Origin: Desulfuromonas acetexigens | GTDB lineage: Bacteria > Desulfobacterota > Desulfuromonadia > Desulfuromonadales > Trichloromonadaceae | Direction: 5' to 3' | Length of the DNA: 64,000 bases | Assembly: GCF_900111775.1 (NCBI RefSeq) | Contig: NZ_FOJJ01000001.1 | Span: forward strand, 186,001 to 250,000 | Shown: in pieces, positions 61,782 through 64,000 of the stretch | Position numbering within the stretch: the first letter of the stretch is position 1 | Layout of the letters: every line of letters starts with the position of its first letter | Position numbers and translations under genes: made by a program | Notes under the pieces: model-generated | What the model was told of the DNA's origin: nothing | The model's input: only the letters and a program-made list of their open reading frames with translations | The model's database searches: none

Positions 61782-63815
61782 GTGGGTTCCTTATCGTCTC
61801 GGGCGATCGGTGATTTTCTCGGTGAAGCCGAGGAAATCATTGAAAATCTGAACAACGATCTGATCGTGCTTGACGATTGCGCGGCGCAGGGGAGTTGCGA
61901 CCCCGACCTGCTCAACCGGATTTTTCGTGGTGCCCATTCCCTCAAGGGCTTGGCCGGAATGTTCGGATTCGACGACATTGCCTCGCTGGCTCATCACCTG
62001 GAAAACCTGCTCGATCATCTTCGTTTGGGCAAAGTTCCCCTGAACACCGGGTTGGTTCAACTCTTGACCGAGGGATTCGAAACCTTGTCGCGGCTGATCG
62101 AAGGGAAGGGCGAAGACCCTGATTTCACCTTTGACGTCAGCGCCATGCGGCAACGGGTCGAGCAGTTTCTTGCCGGTGGCCCGGCAGCGGCAGACGAGCC
62201 GACGATGGATCGGATCGATCCGGAGATTCTCGCCGTGCTCACCGAGTTCGAAGAGCACCGGCTGCGCGAAAACCTCAAGCAACGTCAATATCTCTTCAAG
62301 ATCAAGGTGGATTTCGACCTGGCCACCTTTGATCAGGAATTGGCCGCCCTGACCGACCTCCTCAAGAAACAGGGGGAAGTCATCAGCACCCTGCCGCTCT
62401 CTGCGGATCTCACTGACCGCATCGCCTTCCAGCTCCTTTTCGGCACCGACTTCCCCGAAAGGGAACTCAGTACTCTAGTCGGCTCGGAGGTGGTGGTGGA
62501 GAATCTTCTGCCGTCACCCGAGCCTCCTTCCCCTTCCCGCGAGTTGGTCGTCGATAGCGAGCCCGCCCCCGCTTCCGATCAGGAAAACGCTCCGGCGGCG
62601 GAGACCTCTGCCCGCTCTATCAGCCGGACGGTGCGGGTCGATATCGACAAGCTCGACTTGCTGATGAACGTGGTCGGCGAGTTGGTGCTGGCCAAGGCCG
62701 CCATCGGTCAGGTCTGCGAAAAGCTCAAAGGCGAGGGGGGGAATGAACTCGGGAGCGAATTGCAGAAGGCGACCCGCGTGCTCGAGCGACGGCTGGAAGA
62801 GTTACAGAAGGGGGTCATGGATGTCCGCATGGTCCCGGTGGCCCAGCTTTTCGACAAAATGAACCGAATCGTGCGTAAGGTCGCCAATGAGTGCGGCAAG
62901 CGCATTGCCCTTGAAATCGAGGGGGCCGACACCGAATTGGACAAGTTGATCGTCGAGGATCTCTCCGATCCGCTCATGCATATCATCCGCAACTCCATCG
63001 ATCACGGTATCGAATCCCCGGACGATCGCCGTGCTCAGGGCAAGCTCGAAAAGGGCGTGATCTGTCTGAGTGCCGCGCAAAAGGGGAACCATGTCGTCAT
63101 CGAAGTGCGCGACGATGGCCGTGGCATCGATCCGGAAAAGGTTCGCCGCAAGGCCGTAGAGCGGGGGCTGATCCCGGAAACGGCCAAGCTTTCTCGGGAA
63201 CAGGTCTACGATCTGCTCTTCATGCCCGGCTTTTCCACAGCGGAGACGGTCAGCGACCTTTCTGGGCGTGGGGTCGGCATGGATGTGGTGAAGAACAATA
63301 TCGCTCTACTTTCCGGCATGATCGAGATGGAGAGCGAAGTCGGCGTCGGCACCTCGATCGCGATTACCCTGCCGATCACCCTGGCCATCATCAAGGCGCT
63401 GATTATCCGGGTCTGTGACAAAACCTATGCGATTCCCATCAATTCCGTGATGGAGACGATGATGGTCGAGGCTTCGGCGGTCCGTACCATCGAGCGCAAG
63501 GAAGTGATCGAATTGCGGGATAGTACTCTGCCGCTGTTGTGGCTGGGCGATGTGTTTCAACTGAACTCCCGTGGTGACCGTCGCCAGCGTTTTTTCGTGG
63601 CGGTGGTCGGTTTCGCCGAGAAGAAAATCGGGATCGTTGTCGATGAACTGCTCGGACAGCAGGATGTGGTCATCAAGTCCCTCGGCGAGTCTCTGGCTTT
63701 TGTCCGTGGCATCGCCGGCGCCGCCGATCTCGGTAACCAAAAAACCATTCTGGTTTTGGATGTCGGTGGGCTGATGAGCGAAACCCTGCGGGGAGATTCG
63801 GCTTTCTTTGCCTGA
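61782..63815 (+). CDS. cheA: Chemotaxis histidine kinase CheA
   Basis: A 677-residue CheA. P1 with His52 in GAHSLKGLAGMFGF; a region (residues ~150-250) that may be a P2-like docking part; an Ala/Pro/Ser-rich linker; dimerisation helix (VDIDKLDLLMNVVGELVLAK); ATPase with RNSIDHGIESPDDR (N box), VRDDGRGIDPEKV (G1), GRGVGMDVVKNNI (G2); and a C-terminal CheW-like domain (YAIPINSVMETM). The GTG at 61782 follows GGAGGGCAGG. With the response regulator upstream it forms a two-component chemotaxis-like module. Confidence 0.95.
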   Translation: MGSLSSRAIGDFLGEAEEIIENLNNDLIVLDDCAAQGSCDPDLLNRIFRGAHSLKGLAGMFGFDDIASLAHHLENLLDHLRLGKVPLNTGLVQLLTEGFETLSRLIEGKGEDPDFTFDVSAMRQRVEQFLAGGPAAADEPTMDRIDPEILAVLTEFEEHRLRENLKQRQYLFKIKVDFDLATFDQELAALTDLLKKQGEVISTLPLSADLTDRIAFQLLFGTDFPERELSTLVGSEVVVENLLPSPEPPSPSRELVVDSEPAPASDQENAPAAETSARSISRTVRVDIDKLDLLMNVVGELVLAKAAIGQVCEKLKGEGGNELGSELQKATRVLERRLEELQKGVMDVRMVPVAQLFDKMNRIVRKVANECGKRIALEIEGADTELDKLIVEDLSDPLMHIIRNSIDHGIESPDDRRAQGKLEKGVICLSAAQKGNHVVIEVRDDGRGIDPEKVRRKAVERGLIPETAKLSREQVYDLLFMPGFSTAETVSDLSGRGVGMDVVKNNIALLSGMIEMESEVGVGTSIAITLPITLAIIKALIIRVCDKTYAIPINSVMETMMVEASAVRTIERKEVIELRDSTLPLLWLGDVFQLNSRGDRRQRFFVAVVGFAEKKIGIVVDELLGQQDVVIKSLGESLAFVRGIAGAADLGNQKTILVLDVGGLMSETLRGDSAFFA

Positions 63816-63832
63816 GTGACGGGGAGGGTGGC

Positions 63833-64000
63833 GTGAGCAACAAAAAAGACGAAAGAGCCTCCACGGAAACGGCCGGTCCGGAGGCCAAGGATCATCTCCC
63901 TACCGTTTTCGAGGGGGGCTCTGATATCGGCGGCAGGGGATCGGATGCGGCCATCGAGGCGTTGTTTGTCTCCCCTTTCCGTATCGACCTGATTCGTAAC
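63833..64000 (+). CDS. Truncated unknown gene at right edge, 3' part missing
   Basis: An open frame starts with GTG at 63833, 17 bases after the cheA stop, behind GGGGAGGGTGGC. The 56 visible codons begin VSNKKDERASTETAGPEAKD and end in ALFVSPFRIDLIRN at the window edge. The first half is polar and probably disordered. It is likely cotranscribed with cheA; a CheW, methylesterase or another chemotaxis protein would fit, but the visible part is not enough to decide. Confidence 0.6.
   Translation, partial: MSNKKDERASTETAGPEAKDHLPTVFEGGSDIGGRGSDAAIEALFVSPFRIDLIRN

Noticed and set aside
1-64000. tRNA, rRNA, CRISPR, IS or prophage genes
   Set aside because: No cloverleaf-like or rRNA-like stretch, no spaced direct repeats, and no transposase, integrase or phage protein among the translated frames.

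Overview
The window looks like chromosomal DNA of a GC-rich anaerobic or microaerobic bacterium of the Desulfuromonadales / Geobacterales type. The inference rests on the gene set: a tungsten-type aldehyde:ferredoxin oxidoreductase, a DHH-CBS-poly(A)-polymerase tRNA nucleotidyltransferase, a PxxKW cysteine-rich protein, an RbbA-like ABC exporter, bacteriohemerythrin, a DUF4388 protein next to CheY and CheA, a yicC-gmk-rpoZ-rel block and pyrK-pyrD. No rRNA, tRNA, insertion sequence, CRISPR array or phage gene was seen. Genes are tightly packed; the longest gap is about 230 bases, so no stretch over 300 bases lacks a gene.

Positions 1-29.1 kb are almost entirely minus-strand and accessory in flavour. 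In transcription order from right to left: a Bax-inhibitor-1 membrane protein; a complete oleABCD operon for head-to-head long-chain olefins (OleA thiolase-like condensing enzyme, OleB beta-lactone decarboxylase, OleC beta-lactone synthetase, OleD ketone reductase) with a 4'-phosphopantetheinyl transferase as fifth gene; a bacteriohemerythrin; two tandem TetR regulators; an RND pump (adaptor, transporter, outer-membrane lipoprotein) that continues without a break into an ABC-2 exporter (HlyD adaptor, RbbA-like double-ATPase/permease fusion, ABC-2 permease); an FMN reductase; an Mla/Pqi-type lipid transporter (STAS-MlaE, MlaF, MlaD, PqiC-like lipoprotein); a small membrane ORF; the aldehyde oxidoreductase; a lipoprotein hydrolase; a DUF4105 protein; and a truncated unknown gene at the left edge.

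Positions 29.2-64 kb are mostly plus-strand housekeeping genes: yicC-gmk-rpoZ-rel-ridA; then minus-strand rpmB and a purM-purN-DUF523-flavoprotein operon; then rimI, pyrK-pyrD, the A-adding-type nucleotidyltransferase, an M50 protease, scpA-scpB-rluB; a large TPR protein with an ExeA-type ATPase; mutL-miaA-hfq; a DUF512 radical SAM protein, a TPR protein, lrgA-lrgB; a divergent PxxKW protein; rnc-radical SAM-era-der; and finally DUF4388-cheY-cheA and a truncated gene at the right edge.

Several regulatory sites can be read directly: a perfect TetR operator sitting on a TTGACA/TATTTT promoter in front of the efflux locus, about ten sigma70-like promoters, eight hairpin terminators, a CRP/FNR-like dyad, and a nested inverted repeat ahead of the hemerythrin gene. 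The most unusual elements are the five-gene ole operon with a phosphopantetheinyl transferase whose start may be a CTG overlapping the oleD stop, the nine-gene two-pump efflux locus, and an 81-bp REP-like palindrome that begins exactly at the mlaF stop codon.
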